Assembly: GCA_037013685.1 (NCBI GenBank)
Contig: CM072896.1
Coordinates: 12,093,444-12,157,443, forward strand
Length of the DNA: 64,000 bases
Direction of reading: 5' to 3'
Source of the DNA: Acridotheres tristis
Taxonomy: Eukaryota; Chordata; Aves; Passeriformes; Sturnidae
Part shown: positions 1 to 13,223 of the stretch, piece by piece
Numbering within the stretch: the first letter of the stretch is position 1
How the letters are laid out: every line of letters begins with the position of its first letter
Program-made: the position numbers and the translations under genes
Notes under the pieces: generated by a model
The model's input: only the letters and a program-made list of their open reading frames with translations
What the model was told of the DNA's origin: nothing
Database searches by the model: none

Positions 1-1008
1 TCACCGTGGGTTTGGATAGCTCACAGCACAGAACAGCCACGAGCACTGAAGAGACAGCAGAAGACAACCTCTGGTGCAGGGAGAGCATTGGGGAAGTGCT
101 GCTTGTGCTGCACAAAGACACAGGTGATGGGACAAGGGGAGAGTTCAGTGCTCCTGACACCTACAGAAACACTACCCAGAGCCAGAAAGGGAGATGGGGC
201 CACCTGGTTTTATAATATTAGTAGAATACTTGCATAATTGCAGAGAGCCTGTGACAGTTGCTCACGGTGTCCATTCCATGCACTGCAGGTGGAGATTTAT
301 CTGTAGGTTCCCCATTCCTCTGAATGGAAAGCAGCAGGGGGTGGGCTCTTGGCATCCCATATAATGGCAGACACTTCAATCAACTACCATGCCTAATTCT
401 GGGGAAAGGATATAGACTCACCTAGTGGCAATTTTAGGGCTGTATTCTTTATTTTTAGAGATGTCACAGGAGAAATAGGAGATGAGCAAGGAACTCAAAT
501 TTCCTAGAACTGTTGGCTATACAGAACTGGTTTCTAGAAGTTTCCCTATTGAGTGTTTTTTACAGGAGATGGTAAAGAAGAGCTGTGCCATTTAAAATTC
601 AGGACTCTAAAATACCAGGAAGTGCACAGTCAACTGTTGGTAGTTTGAAATAATAATACATGCCTACAAAAGCCTTCTTTGTTATTTTATTTATGCCTCA
701 ATTATACCACTTCTAAAAACACAGTTTGGAAAGAAGGGCACAACTCAGTGCATATCCTTTCACCTCCTTCATGCATATGAGTACACAAAATTCACCTCAG
801 GGTCAGAAATCAAATGGTTATTATGGCTTCAGAAGGAATATCACACATACCGTGCTCTGTGGTATCTCACAATACAGTCTCTTTATCTCCTCAGTTACCA
901 TCCACTCTTTATTAATAAGCAGAGAGCTCAAAACAGAACAAAGCTTTAATCCTATACTTCTTTTGAGCAGAATGGTGTGCTATTCTCACTTGTTACAGCC
1001 TTCTCTTA

Positions 1009-1026
1009 GTGGTATCCTCATACCAC
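1009..1026. repeat. Short perfect hairpin
   Basis: GTGGTAT (1009-1015) and ATACCAC (1020-1026) form a 7-bp perfect stem around the loop CCTC. It is short enough to be chance, and no gene or terminator context supports a function. Confidence 0.4.
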
Positions 1027-1548
1027 ATACTTAACAGTGATATTTACTTCATTTTCATTTCCATTTAGGAGTATATTTTCCCACATTTTCCCTAATGTAT
1101 TTTAATCACTTGTTGAGCAATGCTATCACAGTCTGACTGCCTTGGTCTTACCATGCTTGGTGAGCTGCCAGAGCTTCCAGCAATAACAAAAGCCAGTTGC
1201 AGCCATTCCTATTATTCTCGCTGCCACTAGGACAAGCTGGCAGACTCACTTTGTCACTTTTGCAGCTGGGTGGCATTTATGAGGTGTGTTTCACACCACT
1301 AACTTGCATCATAGAAAAGCATAAAACTATAATTTTAATTGGAGTGATCATAGGTATCATTCTTGCCACTGTATATTACATTAACTTAATGAACTCTGGG
1401 AGATGCACTTGAACACATCATCGACATCAGCCCAATTCATTACAAACCTTATGCTTCATTTACATGGGTTTCTGGGTTATTTTACTGAGGATGGGGAATA
1501 TGCATCGTGTTAGCAGCTCAACTTTTCTTCTCCCACTCACAAGTTATT

Positions 1549-1567
1549 ACTTCTGACAGTCAGAAGT
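1549..1567. repeat. 19-bp near-palindrome
   Basis: ACTTCTGAC, one A, then GTCAGAAGT: two 9-bp arms around a single base. It could be a dyad protein-binding site or chance. No neighbouring feature explains it. Confidence 0.45.
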
Positions 1568-2492
1568 GACAAGGGAATCAAAGAAGCATAAAAAGAATAT
1601 ACAGTACCCTATATCAGTCCTGTACATTCAGGATTGGATACTAAATATGAAGGAGGCATAAAATAAGGTTTTACAAAGCTGTTCTCTTTTTTGGGGGTGG
1701 GAGGGGAAGGTTTGTTTGCTTTTGGGTTTTCTAATCCTTTTACTTGTGTATTTGTCATGGGAGAGTGAGGCAACTTTTCCTACCATTCAACAGGACTCTG
1801 CAATTGTGCTTTCCAGCAGCCTCCATGCACATGAGGGAGGGCTCCTACCTTGCAGCTTTTGGTTCTTGTTTCCCTGCCCCCCTTCTCCTTAAAGCTCAAC
1901 TTGACTTAAAAAGAAAATAATCACAGCTGGTTTAGAGTTAAAATTAGCTTGAAGAGCATCTCAAAAAGAAAAAAAGAAAAACCACAGAAAAGTCATACTC
2001 CCTACAGCTTTGTCTGAACAGTCACTTCCAAGAGTTGACTAAGGAACTCTCCTGTCTCATTTTACTGTTGTGCCATATATAGGAAGCTATTTCTGAATGA
2101 GAACACACCTATGCATTTTTATTTACTGTAGCTGAGACTGTTACTGCTTTAGAGCTTGGTGTAAGGCCATTCCAGTGACAGGAGCAATGCTCTTTCTCTA
2201 CCTGCTGCTTTTCCTTGGAGCTGTCAGCCAGTCCACCTAGAAACTCCTTGCTCTTGCATAACTCGTTTCTTTACTTCATGGATTTTTCTTTTTTCATTAA
2301 GTCAGAAGACAGCAAAGATTTTGCAGCTTTCATAATTTTTATATATACTTGTTAAAAGTGAGCATTTAAAAAATACAACTGTGGAGTAACTCACAACTTC
2401 AAGGGCAAATTTTTTGAAAGAGCCGTTCCAGGGAAGCATGCACAAATTATAAAACCTTTTCAAACCTCAAATTTCAAGATCTCTTTCATCAG

Positions 2493-2553
2493 AAAGCTTG
2501 ACTCCAGTCCATGGTGTGATAGAATTAGCAGGCAGCCCATGCAGTACTCCTTG
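2493..2553 (+). other. Exon-like segment (61 bp), unproven
   Basis: The segment is preceded by a short pyrimidine tract ending in AG ('tctctttcatcag', AG at 2491-2492). It is followed by a near-consensus 5' splice site, TTG|GTAAGT, with GT at 2554-2555. Two of the three reading frames are open across it. No protein family is recognised in either frame. Splice-like pairs arise by chance at this rate in 64 kb, so it is a candidate only and would need RNA evidence. Confidence 0.2.
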
Positions 2554-3890
2554 GTAAGTCTGTCTGGGAAGATGATGAGTAGAACATACAGAATCTCATG
2601 ACAGCATGCATCTACTCACTAGCACACCTGCTAACTAAAGCTGGCAACTGTAAATCAGCCAAAAAATATTTTGTTCCCAAAACCAAGAATTTTTCTTCTA
2701 GTTTTGTCAACTTGGGCATTGTCTTCTGACTTGCACATACCCATGTGATATCACTTTCTCCTCATCAGCCATTAATATATTAAAAATGGACAACTGTAAT
2801 TAAGATCATCAAAATTCCCATTACAATACAGACTCCATCTCTTTGTTCTAAGGATGATAAACTGCAAAACCCAGAAGCATTAAAAGACCTCAAGCTCTTA
2901 TCACAACTCCCAAGTTACATGAAAGCTGAAAAATTTGGCATGGGAGAAAAATGCATTCCCTGGTGGAAAGCAGTGCAGCCTGTAACACTGCAGTGTTGAG
3001 AGCACATGTGTGTGCCCGTGCAGGGGGGTATTCCAGGGGTGCAAGGACTGATGCAGGAGGGGAGTGCTGCACAGAACCTTGAGATACGTGAATGAACACC
3101 AGAGAAGCTGTGCCAATACCCAAATCTCAGCTGCTGTCAAGTGCTCTGTCATCCTGAAGGTGGCTCAGGCACTCTCACCATATTTTGACTTCTGCTAATC
3201 TTACCAGTGAGGCAGCACCAACGTTTAATTCTCAAAAACTTCTTATCCATCTGCCCACTCTTAGCCCCTTTGCAAGTTTTCTACAATGAGAAGATGAGAA
3301 TATTACTTGGTTGTAAGAGAGGGGGTGGATAAGAGTAAAAAAAAATATTAAAATAGATGATGTGAATAATTAAAACCACTTTTCTATCTCCTGAAGGAAC
3401 AGAAAGCACAAAGATGAAAGTGAGGTCACTTGTTTTATGAGTCGCCTGGCCTATCAATACCATCCGTCAGCAGCAACTGTATAAACACATCCCCTCAGCA
3501 AAGCCTTTGTAGAGCCACCTGCAGCCTGATCCAGACTGAACCTCAGTGACATTTTAAACATTCTCACGAGAAGTTTTCTTCATTCACTGAGTGCAGCATA
3601 CTGCATGGCTGAGCAAATTACTGGAACATATGCAGTGGTAGTTTAGGATTTTCAAGCAGGGATTTGAGTTGTTGGGAGTTCTTCTAACCAGTGCTGCTTT
3701 TTCAAGATTTGAAACACCATATTCATTTCCATCCATGTCCCAAACAGATCTGACAAAACTTTTGCACACTTTGCAGCTTGACTCACAATTGCCAAATTCC
3801 CCAACCACAGTAAATCAGCTTAGCAGCACTGAACTCAATAGAGAGAGATGAGTTCAATCTAGCTGAGGATTTAGCTATCACATTTTAGAG

Positions 3891-3905
3891 AAAAAAAAAA
3901 AAAAA
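3891..3905 (+). repeat. Poly-A run (A15)
   Basis: A run of 15 A residues. I looked upstream for a processed-pseudogene or LINE-like body and recognised none, so it is annotated only as a mononucleotide repeat. Confidence 0.9.
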
Positions 3906-5691
3906 GCATCTTGAACACTTATATATTATTGGGCTATCAGGTTTATTTGACAGAATCACAGGAGTGTATTGTCACTGCAGTAAGCAGGGGGTTGTACATA
4001 CAATTCTCATTAACAGTAGTATTTTTCTGGGGATTTTGCAATGCCAGTGCCACCTAATCAGTCCTAGCTTTCATGCTTCTGCATGCACAAAGCAGAAGGA
4101 ACAGGAATTAAGGAAGGTGAAGTGAAATTAGTATGCCAAAAAAAATCCCATCCTGATTTCATCACTGAACTTCACAATCCCCAGCCATGTGAACCATGAT
4201 GCTTAATGACATTTTACACTGAATTCAAGGTAGTCATTACCTTAACCAGTCTGCTCTCACTCTCCACTTTTGCTCTATGGAATGTTTCCTTAATATAAAC
4301 TTTAATATAAAAGGTCTATTTTGAAATTCTATTAAAAAGTCCATCTTTATACTGAACTTCTGCCAAAAGAAAATTTATTTATTAAAGATACTATATACTC
4401 TTCTGTTTAGGCCTGAAATCAGCAAGTGTTTTTCGATTTCCTCAATGATCAAGAAATAATAACCCACAACTGCTTTAGTGCATGTGACCATAAGGGAAAA
4501 ATCACATTGCTTCAGTCTCGTCCTCATATTTTTTCCAGGGTGCTGTTTAATTTTGTTGCTCCATTCTCAAATTGTGTAGTAATTGTCTAGAATCAGAGTA
4601 ATTCAGTGTACATTCCTGAAGAACAGAAATGAGAGCAGGAGTGATGTACAAAGTATTTTCTGCTAACATTTTAACTTTCCTCTCTACCCAGTCACACACA
4701 TGGATAGTGGTGCTGTGCATGGATTCACAAACATTTACCTTTTTCTTCTTACACAATATTGGCAAATTCCTCACCAAAACTTTTCAATCATTTGATTCTC
4801 AGGTACTAAATAGCATTGTCATTGATAGATCTTCAAAGTAGGTGACATTACAATGCCAACAGTGCCACTGGGACATAGAGGGCACAGAAACCCAAGGAAA
4901 GAACACAGGCAGATCTACCAAGCTTTCATGTGAAACTTCCAGTATTTCTTTATCTCAGTCATGAGACAGCATTCATTAGCCAGTTCTCTCTTTGCCATCA
5001 AGACCAGAAGAAGGAAAAAAACCAAGCACAACCAAACTGTGAAGACAGTAATTCAGAATCAATTTTGGCAAAGGGAAAATTTCTTCACCTGCCCTGAAAA
5101 TGAAGCAATGAAGTATGGTATCAAGGTTCTGTAAATGAGATCTGTTAGTATGATAGAAACTGCTGTAGTTTCACAAAGCAGGCAAAACATTTGATAACAT
5201 ATGTGCTTCCTAAAAAAGAGTTTCACTGAAATTGAATAATTTCAAACAAAAGATTGCACAAAATGTTATGCAGTACAATCCCATATATTTCCATGGGAAA
5301 TATTAAAGGAGTAAAGGGGGTTGAAGCATAAAGAGCATAACAAAAAATTTGTTTTTCCAGTAAAAGTCAAAGGAATTAATTGCCAATACAGTGAGATTAT
5401 GAAGCCCCACGCTGACTAGTTAGGCAACCCTATGTGCCTTGCCTACACACAACTTTTAGTGAAGTAACCACCTCATAATTCATTGGTAGATGTGTCAAAA
5501 AACAAACAAACCCAAAACAAAACACCCCTATAGGCAGAATATGTTAAGTCTCCTCATAAATCAGTAATTATCTTTCTCAGTGCATTTCCCAGAACAGAAA
5601 AGCATGACTGGAAGCAATGGCTAAGCAAATATCTCACAGTCTAGCCTCTTTCTGACCTTACCAAAAGTATAATACAGCATAACAGTTTGGG

Positions 5692-5741
5692 TTTTGTCTT
5701 TTTTTCTTTCTGTTGTTGTTTTTTTTTTTTTTTCTTTTTTT
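5692..5741 (+). repeat. T-rich low-complexity tract
   Basis: An almost pure T tract with a few C and G interruptions, including a T15 run at 5719-5733 followed by T7. On the - strand it reads as an A-rich tail, but no retroposed body is recognisable next to it. Confidence 0.9.
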
Positions 5742-6150
5742 GCTCGCAAAAATAATGTGAAAATGGCTTATTCAAGTTTAGAACAGCTTGTATATTAGTT
5801 TGGGAGTCTTTGAGCAGTGGCCATCTCTTGATCTGGGACTCTGTGTTCACCTGTGCTGAAGGCACACCTGGACAGCCTGGATCGTTCTGCTGTGGGCTTA
5901 GACGGCAGAAACAGAACTGGCTCCAGAGAAATATTTTCCTGCAAAACCTATTCTTAAGTTTCCACTGCAGAGCTGAGGAGTGCTCAAAATCTTATATTCT
6001 TCTAATAAAATAAAATAAGAATCTGGAAAAAGCACTGAAATATATGTTTAAACCGGAATGAATTCAAAGGTGCTGCTGTCAAGATCATAGACCACACAAT
6101 ACAGAAATGTGTCTTAACTGATCACATCCCACTGTACTATAAAATAATTT

Positions 6151-6400
6151 TGAAAAGACACTTTTTTCTGTCACCTTGTCTGACAAGCTTTATGTATTTT
6201 ATTTGTATGCAAGTGAATGGCAGTTTATTGTGTCCTAGGGGATGAAGTATTAATGATCATTTGCTCCCTGCTGTGTGGCCTGTCACAATTTTGCAGAAAG
6301 ACTGACAGAAGTAACAACCAATCAGTCTGGTAATACTCACCTGACAGTGGCCACTCGGGCCCTTTTAACCAAGGTCTTTTGCCAAATCCTTAGGTAATTT
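6151..6400. promoter_or_regulatory. Candidate conserved non-coding block
   Basis: A unique, evenly composed block with AT-rich homeodomain-like words ('attaatgatcattt'), a CCAAT-like 'accaatcag' and a GC-richer part ('ccactcgggccctttt'). On the - strand there is a full-consensus donor CAG|GTGAGT, whose exon side would end at 6341. No good - strand acceptor was found nearby. Conserved status is inferred from texture, not measured. Confidence 0.25.
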
Positions 6401-8138
6401 TCGTTTTAAAAATACAATTTTTGATAGCATCTGCCGATTGCTAGATAGGAGCAGACTAAATAAACTATATATTCTTTTGTGCAGCTGTCAGACTTCTATC
6501 TCAGCAGGTGTTTTCTGGAAAAAAAGACTTCCAATCTGAAAGCCCATTTTGGTCAGCAAGAATCAATCTCTAAAACATTTGGCAATTTGTTATATCGATA
6601 TCTTAACATGGTGAATTCCTTGCAGCATATAAGAATTAAATCCAGTTCTGACAAGTAAATAGAAGGCAGAATTTTTAAAATTATAGTACAAAGTCAAATG
6701 TCAAAAAATCCCACAGATTTGTACAATGTGTTGTCATTCATTTCTCTCTTCTCTGCAATGCTGCCTGCTTCATTTTACCTTGAGGCTTGTGGAAAAACCC
6801 AGATAAAGATAGTTGTTACCAACTCTGACATGGAAATAACCCTACATTTTATTAGTCATTTTATATCCTACAGCCTCACGGTAGATGCACTCTGAGCTAT
6901 TAAAAAAAGTTTCAAGGAAATTATTTCTGAGTGTTTGCCGAGCACAAGGTACAGATGATAATGGAGAAGATTAGCAGATGTTGGTATCGACAGGCAGTTG
7001 CCATGTTCCCTGCAAAAAGAGCTGTGCTCCTTTCCAAGCAACTGCATTTTATTCCTGTTCACACAGAAACAATATGGAGTCCCAGCACCCCTGCAATCTG
7101 TCTGAAAGCTAAATACTGATATAACGAATCTTGGAGAAAAACTGATATTGGGGAGGACGGAAATTAAAAACGTGTGTATATATCTCTATATATCTGTCAG
7201 TGACAGGTGCACATCAGCTTGAGGCAAACCCTGCCTCCTGGGTGACAGATAGCTTGTGACAAGGTGTGACACGGCTGATGGGCCCTACCTGGAGGAAGCA
7301 GCATCACCCACTCCTTTCCCAGGGAGTGCTTCTGAGACCTAACGACAGCCAATATCACTCAGGTGTTGCAGCAATAACATTTTGATGGAAATTAAATAGA
7401 TACATTGCATCAAAGGCATTTGTATAAATGGCATAAGAAAGGGAAAGAGACTTGTTTGCTGCCTGCTGTTCTTTATATGCAAATCTTAATATATTACATG
7501 GCAACATACTTGCCTTCCATAGCCGCATAAATGTTTTACTGTTTTATGAGATGTTTGCAATAAATGTGATTGATGATGATTTTTTTTTTTTCATAATTGC
7601 CTATTAGAAATACACTATTTTGGTGACAAATCCTTAAGGGATATCTCAGTTTCAAAACTGAAGAGAATGAGAAGTACCTGTGCTAGGAATGGGGTGGTGC
7701 TGCTAACAAATGTCAAAAGGCACATTCAATCTGCTGGTTAATTTTACTCATACATTTCTTTAAGCTTGTTAGCATCCTTTCCAGGTTTACTGAGTTTTGC
7801 ATTTCAATCAGATACAAAGATGTATAAAAATACTGCTACTGTACCTTAGGGCAGGCAAATAGCTTTAAGCTACACACACAAATAGTCACAAGGGTGAATA
7901 GCTATAATTATATTGGAGTGCATCCAAGAAACCAGCTATTCTGTTTATATTTCTTGCCTCTTTGAATTTATGTGCACTTCAAGCAAACATACTGTAAACT
8001 GATTTTAATAGTAAAAATGTTGACCTTAGTATTACAGCTTCTTGACTATTTTTCATAAGATTGCTGTTGTGCTGGAAAAGATATAAATGTCTGGATAAAA
8101 ATTTATAGCAGGAAAACTGAACCATTTGTAAAATAATC
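6401..8138. other. Non-coding AT-rich segment
   Basis: No supported gene. It holds an ATATCGATAT palindrome near 6592-6601, an octamer-type ATGCAAAT at 7477-7484 and a T12 run ending near 7590. The rest is unremarkable AT-rich sequence. Confidence 0.65.
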
Positions 8139-8660
8139 TTGGATATCACTAATAGTCACTTTAAATGCAGTCATGTTAAAGATCTTTGCCCTACAGATTT
8201 AAAGGCAAATCCTGTCCTGAGCAATTCTGAAATTGATCGAGGAGCACAAACAGAAAGAAACCAACTCTATTATGCTGACGTACACAGGCATTTTGAAATC
8301 CTGGATATCCGTAGGTTTCTTCCAGCACAAGCCACATCAGAGCGTGGAGACAGCTGCACGAATGCTCTAAAGGTCATACATGGATTTGCACTCATTAGTG
8401 GCCCTTGTAATTTATTTGTCAGAGGTTTGGCTCCATTGTTTACATTAGACCTCTCACATATATTAAGGAAGTGGCAAGGAAGCAGGATTGTAGCTGTTGG
8501 CATGAAGAATATGAATTATCTTCCCAGAATATATGCAACTATATCCCTCTTATCCATATCCCATCCACATAGAATCAAAGCAGCAGCACAGATGAGTTTA
8601 TGTTTGTGTGGTGCTGCTGAACCCAGTCACAGCTTTGCTCTGGCTTTTCTGGGGACTTAG
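8139..8660 (+). other. 173-codon open frame inside a CNE-like block; probably not a gene
   Basis: This is one of the two longest open frames in the window. It opens at a TTG, and its first in-frame ATG is codon 122 (8502), so a eukaryotic start would leave only about 52 residues. The translation has no signal peptide, membrane segment, repeat or domain I recognise. The DNA at 8139-8520 carries at least five CpGs, more than its surroundings, including TGACGT (a CRE half-site). It is compositionally distinct, which fits a conserved regulatory element at least as well as an exon. Confidence 0.25.
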
Positions 8661-9508
8661 AGCTTTGGTTTTGCAGCATTAGGACACGAACAGTAAGAAC
8701 TCTTTTTGTACCACTTTGAGTTCTAACAAACTAGCAAATGCCAGGGATGCAGTAGTGCTGATGAAAATGCATCATCCACTCATTAGCAGTGCCTACAAAA
8801 TATCAGTAACATATCAAGGAAATCAATTGGCAAATATAATAGTAAGTATGCAAATAATCAGACAGAAAAATCTTCTGCAACATTAACTGACAAGAAATTA
8901 ATTTGTTAATATTTTTCAAGCTTTTCAAATGCATACATGGTACAATGGACTTTTTTGAGTTAAATTATAGGAAATAAAAATAGCAATTGTAAGCTAGCAA
9001 ATGAATGGAACCAAACTCAGGATTTTTGCATCTGTGAATTATTAGTCCCAGATTTCCATAACAATACTTTTTTTTTCTTCTAAGTTAATTGAATTAAGAG
9101 GAAATTTGTCCGATTTTTTGCCAAATAAATTAGATTTAATATATTAACTTGGGAAGACATCAGAGGAAATTTACTGGGTTCATTAGGCTTAGGAAATTAA
9201 GTTACAGAAAATTGTGCTTCCTTGTAATGGATTTAAGCAGTAATATTTAGCAGTCTGCCAAAGATACACATTTCTCAAACAAAATAGATATCTTACAATC
9301 TGAAAGAGCCACTACTTTACAGCACCTGCAGTCATGATTTGTAAAGGAAAGACTATTTCTACTTCTAAAACATCTAGAGAACTCTACAGAATGGCAGACA
9401 ATGTTAATTACAACCACGAAAATGAACCACTTGCCCATTATTAGGGGTAATGGCAAGGAGAGGTTACTTTATAAATAACCAAAAAACCGTGGGTAACCTG
9501 CTAAAGAC

Positions 9509-9640
9509 GTCCCCGCCAGACACTCCAGACTGGGCAGTGGCTGCATTAACCCCTGCTCAGCTGTGCTGGCCTCAGCACCACCCAGGGAGGGCAGTGAGCT
9601 CCCAGCCCAGTGCCCAGCCCAGCCTCGGTGGGGCACCTCC
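9509..9640. other. GC-rich, CpG-poor patch
   Basis: About 130 bp rich in CCCAGCC and GGCAGTG words, set in AT-rich surroundings. It has very few CpGs, so it is not a CpG-island promoter. Overlapping open frames on both strands result from the lack of AT-rich stop codons. It could be an old decayed repeat or a local GC-biased conversion site. Confidence 0.5.
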
Positions 9641-12030
9641 AAATTCACAGGAAGATTAATCCCAGACAAAACTCCCATGGTAACAGTATGTACTGAGGGG
9701 CAAATTCATGGCTTGGGATATGTTCTGGTGGGCTGCAGGTGTGTCCAGGAAATGTAGGATAACACACACAACACTTCACAGAAGTGCTCCTACAACACTA
9801 CCTTGAAGCATTTTCCAATAACAAGTTAAACAAGGTGTTGACTCCTTAACTCCACACAGAGAGAAGCAGCCCAAGCAGAACTATTTTGTAGAAATTCCTT
9901 TGAGAATACATTATCTCCTACTGAAAAATAACTATGTCAAAGAAACAAGAACAGGTAGGAAATAATCTTCATGTCTTGTAAGGAGGTAAGGACCAAACCC
10001 TTTTTCCATGAGCCAAAGGAGGAACCCCTCCCTCCCCTCCTGTGGTTGTATCCACAGCTATTCCTGATCTGGATCCGGCCAAGGAGTTCAGTATCCTATG
10101 TGGTTACAGCCATTTCTGACAGCCCAGAGGGTACAACAGGAGAGACATTAAAAACTCTCAATCTAATCCCCAACCAGAATAGGAAGAGAAGAATTTAAGA
10201 TGCTGAGTTCTCCTCCTGAGCAGGATGACACAACCACCTGGGCTGTGACCTTTTAGGAGAGCACTATCAAGTCTCATTAAATTCCATCCTAGAGGTACAA
10301 AGATTTTCCAAAAAGTATTGGCACAACTATACCATGTTCCTACAAATGCTTGATGTTTGAAAAGTTACCTATGGCATGAAATTTTAAAGAGGATTTAAAA
10401 ATTCTGAAATAGAACTGCCTTCCACATGAAACAGAAACTAAAAAGGTTTGTCATGATCACCCTTAATTCTAACAGGGAGGAATTGCTCAATATGAGGTCC
10501 TTCCTACCAAAGCAATTTATTCTGTCCACATAAAGATTGATCTGAGTCAGAGAATAAAGTGGCAGCCTCCTCATGATATCACATGGATAGTTAAAACTCA
10601 TGAAATGTAGTGTAGTTTGTAGCTAAATTTGGCCAAAATACCACAAATTAAAAACTTCTATTGGCAAAAAAGAACCAAGGGTTACAAGAGTAGCTCCCTA
10701 ATCTAAACACTTCGATAAATGCAATCACAGAGTCACTACAAATCTGTCCAGAAAGAGCACTGCAGACTCCACAGAAAATCCTCAGTTGTTACCACCTAAA
10801 TTCACCCACCCAGCCTGAGTACCCCAAAGTAAAGACACAACATTTTTGGAGGGAAAAATAAAACCAACTCCCAGTAATTGAGGGGCCTTATAGCAGACCT
10901 TTTCTATGGCCCTTGAATAAATGATATCAAGGCTGCTCTGGAGCACTATTGCAGAGACAAACAAGAATGGAGCAAGACAAACCTGTACCACTGCACTTGG
11001 GTTGGTGTTTGTGGGCAAACACCCCTTTCTTCCAGGGATATATCAAGTGAAGTAATTGGAGTTCTTACCACTTCTCTTTGATTTCCTTTCATCACACAAA
11101 TTTTCTTTTGCATCTTATTGCTCTCCCAGTTAGCAAGCAGATAATTTGATTTGCAGAAGAACACACAGAGGACTCCTTAAGTGGCTTATTCCAAACTACT
11201 GGCACTAACAAAATAACACTTCCATGGGCAACCTCAGCTCCCAGAAGGGTTTGTGTGATCTTGCAAGTATCAAGCAAATAGCACTTCATCAGATGTATAA
11301 GATGGCATTTAAAGAAGTGAATTGAGCTACAGGTTTAAAATTCTTTATTTGGTAATAACCAATAACAATAATTTGATGATTGAGACTTTCTGGTATGTGA
11401 TACTGGTGTAACTGCTAAACAACAGAGCAGCAGAAATGTGGTTTGGGAGGACTCCTTTTTCCTTGTCTCCCTCAGCAGTATTTCCAAATATTATGTTTGT
11501 ATTTTCACCCTATTTTCATCACTGCCTTTAAGCCTAGGCTGCTGGATGTAACCTCTGAAACATTTGATGATATCCAGAAGCGTCTGCTTAATAAAGAGAT
11601 GGACAAAAATGGGTGGGAATTTCTAGCTTTCTTTCAGATTCTGGAATTGAGAATTAATGTTTGAGAGGAATGAAATGAGAGGCAACAAAGGTAGTAGATT
11701 ATCCGTTGTACTTGTAGGCTCAACTCAGTCATATTCCACAGATATGCTTTTTTATTTTAAATTATAATAGATTGACTGTATGGCTAGAATGCATAGCGCT
11801 GGAAATATTTTTATATTTAAAACTGCTTCATCCAGCAAATAAAAAATATTTTAGATCAATAAGGATGCAAAAGCAAGTGTAACAATGGAATGGGGTTTTC
11901 TGGGAAGACAGCCAACTAAGTAGAAGTGAAGGCCAAATTCTGATGTGAAGTTCTGAAATCCTCTTCTTCTGTTATATTTATCTAAATAGATTCAAGAGTC
12001 AAGATAACACAAGCTGCTCAGCAATCAGGA

Positions 12031-12074
12031 CTATCCTACTAGGATATCCTAGGATATTTGACCATCCTAGGATA
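12031..12074. repeat. Cluster of TCCTAGGA palindromes
   Basis: ATATCCTAGGATAT (12044-12057) is a perfect 14-bp palindrome. An imperfect partner, TATCCTACTAGGATA, lies just before it, and ATCCTAGGAT lies about 7 bp after it. The motif recurs three times in about 45 bp, which suggests a short local duplication. Confidence 0.6.
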
Positions 12075-13143
12075 AGGGTGCTGCTGTTAATCTCCACTTC
12101 TTGTCCAGTGTCTAATGATTCCCTTCCCCAGTTTAAAAGGACACTAAAGGGTCTAAAACAAGTATCTGGACCATGAATAAGCACCAGGAGGATTTGTATG
12201 ATTCCTTAGTGTCTTGTGCTCAGATAACAAATAACTGGCAAAGAACAGCCCAAAAAAGGAAGAGAAGGGAAACCAACATGGGGTGGCATTTTATAATGGG
12301 GCTACATTTTGGAACCAGGCAGGTACAATCTGTTAAACTGGCAGACTGCTCAACTAAATAACGATGTCCATTGAACTTGCTCTTTGAAGAATATTTCCTG
12401 TTCCATCTACCACAAAGGCAACAGGTCCCTTCCTGCTTCTCTGATCCCAGCTGAGATACAAAGTTTTGTACCTTGCTTAAGACACTCAGCAAAGAGCTCT
12501 GTTATTTTTTCAGCTAAAAACTCAAAAGAAGGGGCATGCTTACAAGTGCCAGTTGTACTGCTGAACTTTGGGAAAGGCTTGCTTGAAATTACTTAAAGCA
12601 CCCGCTTCAGCCCATATAAAATATCAGCTCTTCAGCATTTACTCCTAAAGCTTGTACAGCTGGGACTTTGACCTTAGTGGAGCAGATGGTGTACATGGCT
12701 TAGCATACATTTCCAGGATCCACAAAAATGAAAAGCACACTATCATATGAACCTTTTTATTATTACTCCTTGTGGCAACAAGACCTAAGGATTCAAATTT
12801 TCTAGACGTTTTAGGGGTGTCCTAGAATATATACTGCAGACGATAAAACCATTCTTCAGATTTGATGAATACACTTAAAAGTGACCATCTGGAAATTATC
12901 AAAATTCACAGGAACTAGAAAATATATACACAGTGTGGTTTCATTATTCCCCACACTCCCACATTAACTCCCATATTTAAAAAGACAGAACCGCTCATTT
13001 ATTTATTTTTAAAATTCTTGAGCAGATTAAACTCTTAGAGAGGATGACTAGAAGAAGAATATAATTAACCAAACTGAACAATAGGGCTTTTTTACTCTTG
13101 GCCATCTCCTCCCCCTTCCAGTACTATCTCCCTATTACTCAAA

Positions 13144-13223
13144 CAAATGCCACTGTCCCCATGCATTGGACACAAGCTCTCCCCAAATGCCACTGTCCCC
13201 ATGCACTGGACACAGGCTCTCTC
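13144..13223 (+). repeat. Two-copy 40-bp tandem repeat
   Basis: Copy 1 is 13144-13183 and copy 2 is 13184-13223, each starting CAAATGCCACTGTCCCCATG. They differ at only a few sites (cattgg/cactgg, cacaag/cacagg and the last bases). The pair is a recent minisatellite-like duplication, so its copy number could vary between individuals. Confidence 0.9.

Larger units (their letters stand above)
1..6150. other. Non-coding AT-rich segment
   Basis: No open frame here looks like a gene: all are about 100 codons or shorter, and none shows a recognisable domain. Visible content is a short hairpin (1009-1026), an odd-length palindrome (1549-1567), an exon-like segment (2493-2553), an A15 run (3891-3905) and a T-rich run (5692-5741). 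The rest is unique AT-rich sequence in which I see no recognisable repeat family. Best read as intergenic or intronic DNA. Confidence 0.7.
8661..13140. other. Non-coding segment
   Basis: No supported gene. It holds an octamer-type ATGCAAAT (8848-8855), a GC-rich patch (9509-9640) and a cluster of small palindromes (12031-12074). The remaining sequence is unique and AT-rich. Confidence 0.65.

Noticed and set aside
3891..3905. Poly-A tail of a processed pseudogene
   Set aside because: No gene-like body or target-site duplication could be recognised upstream.
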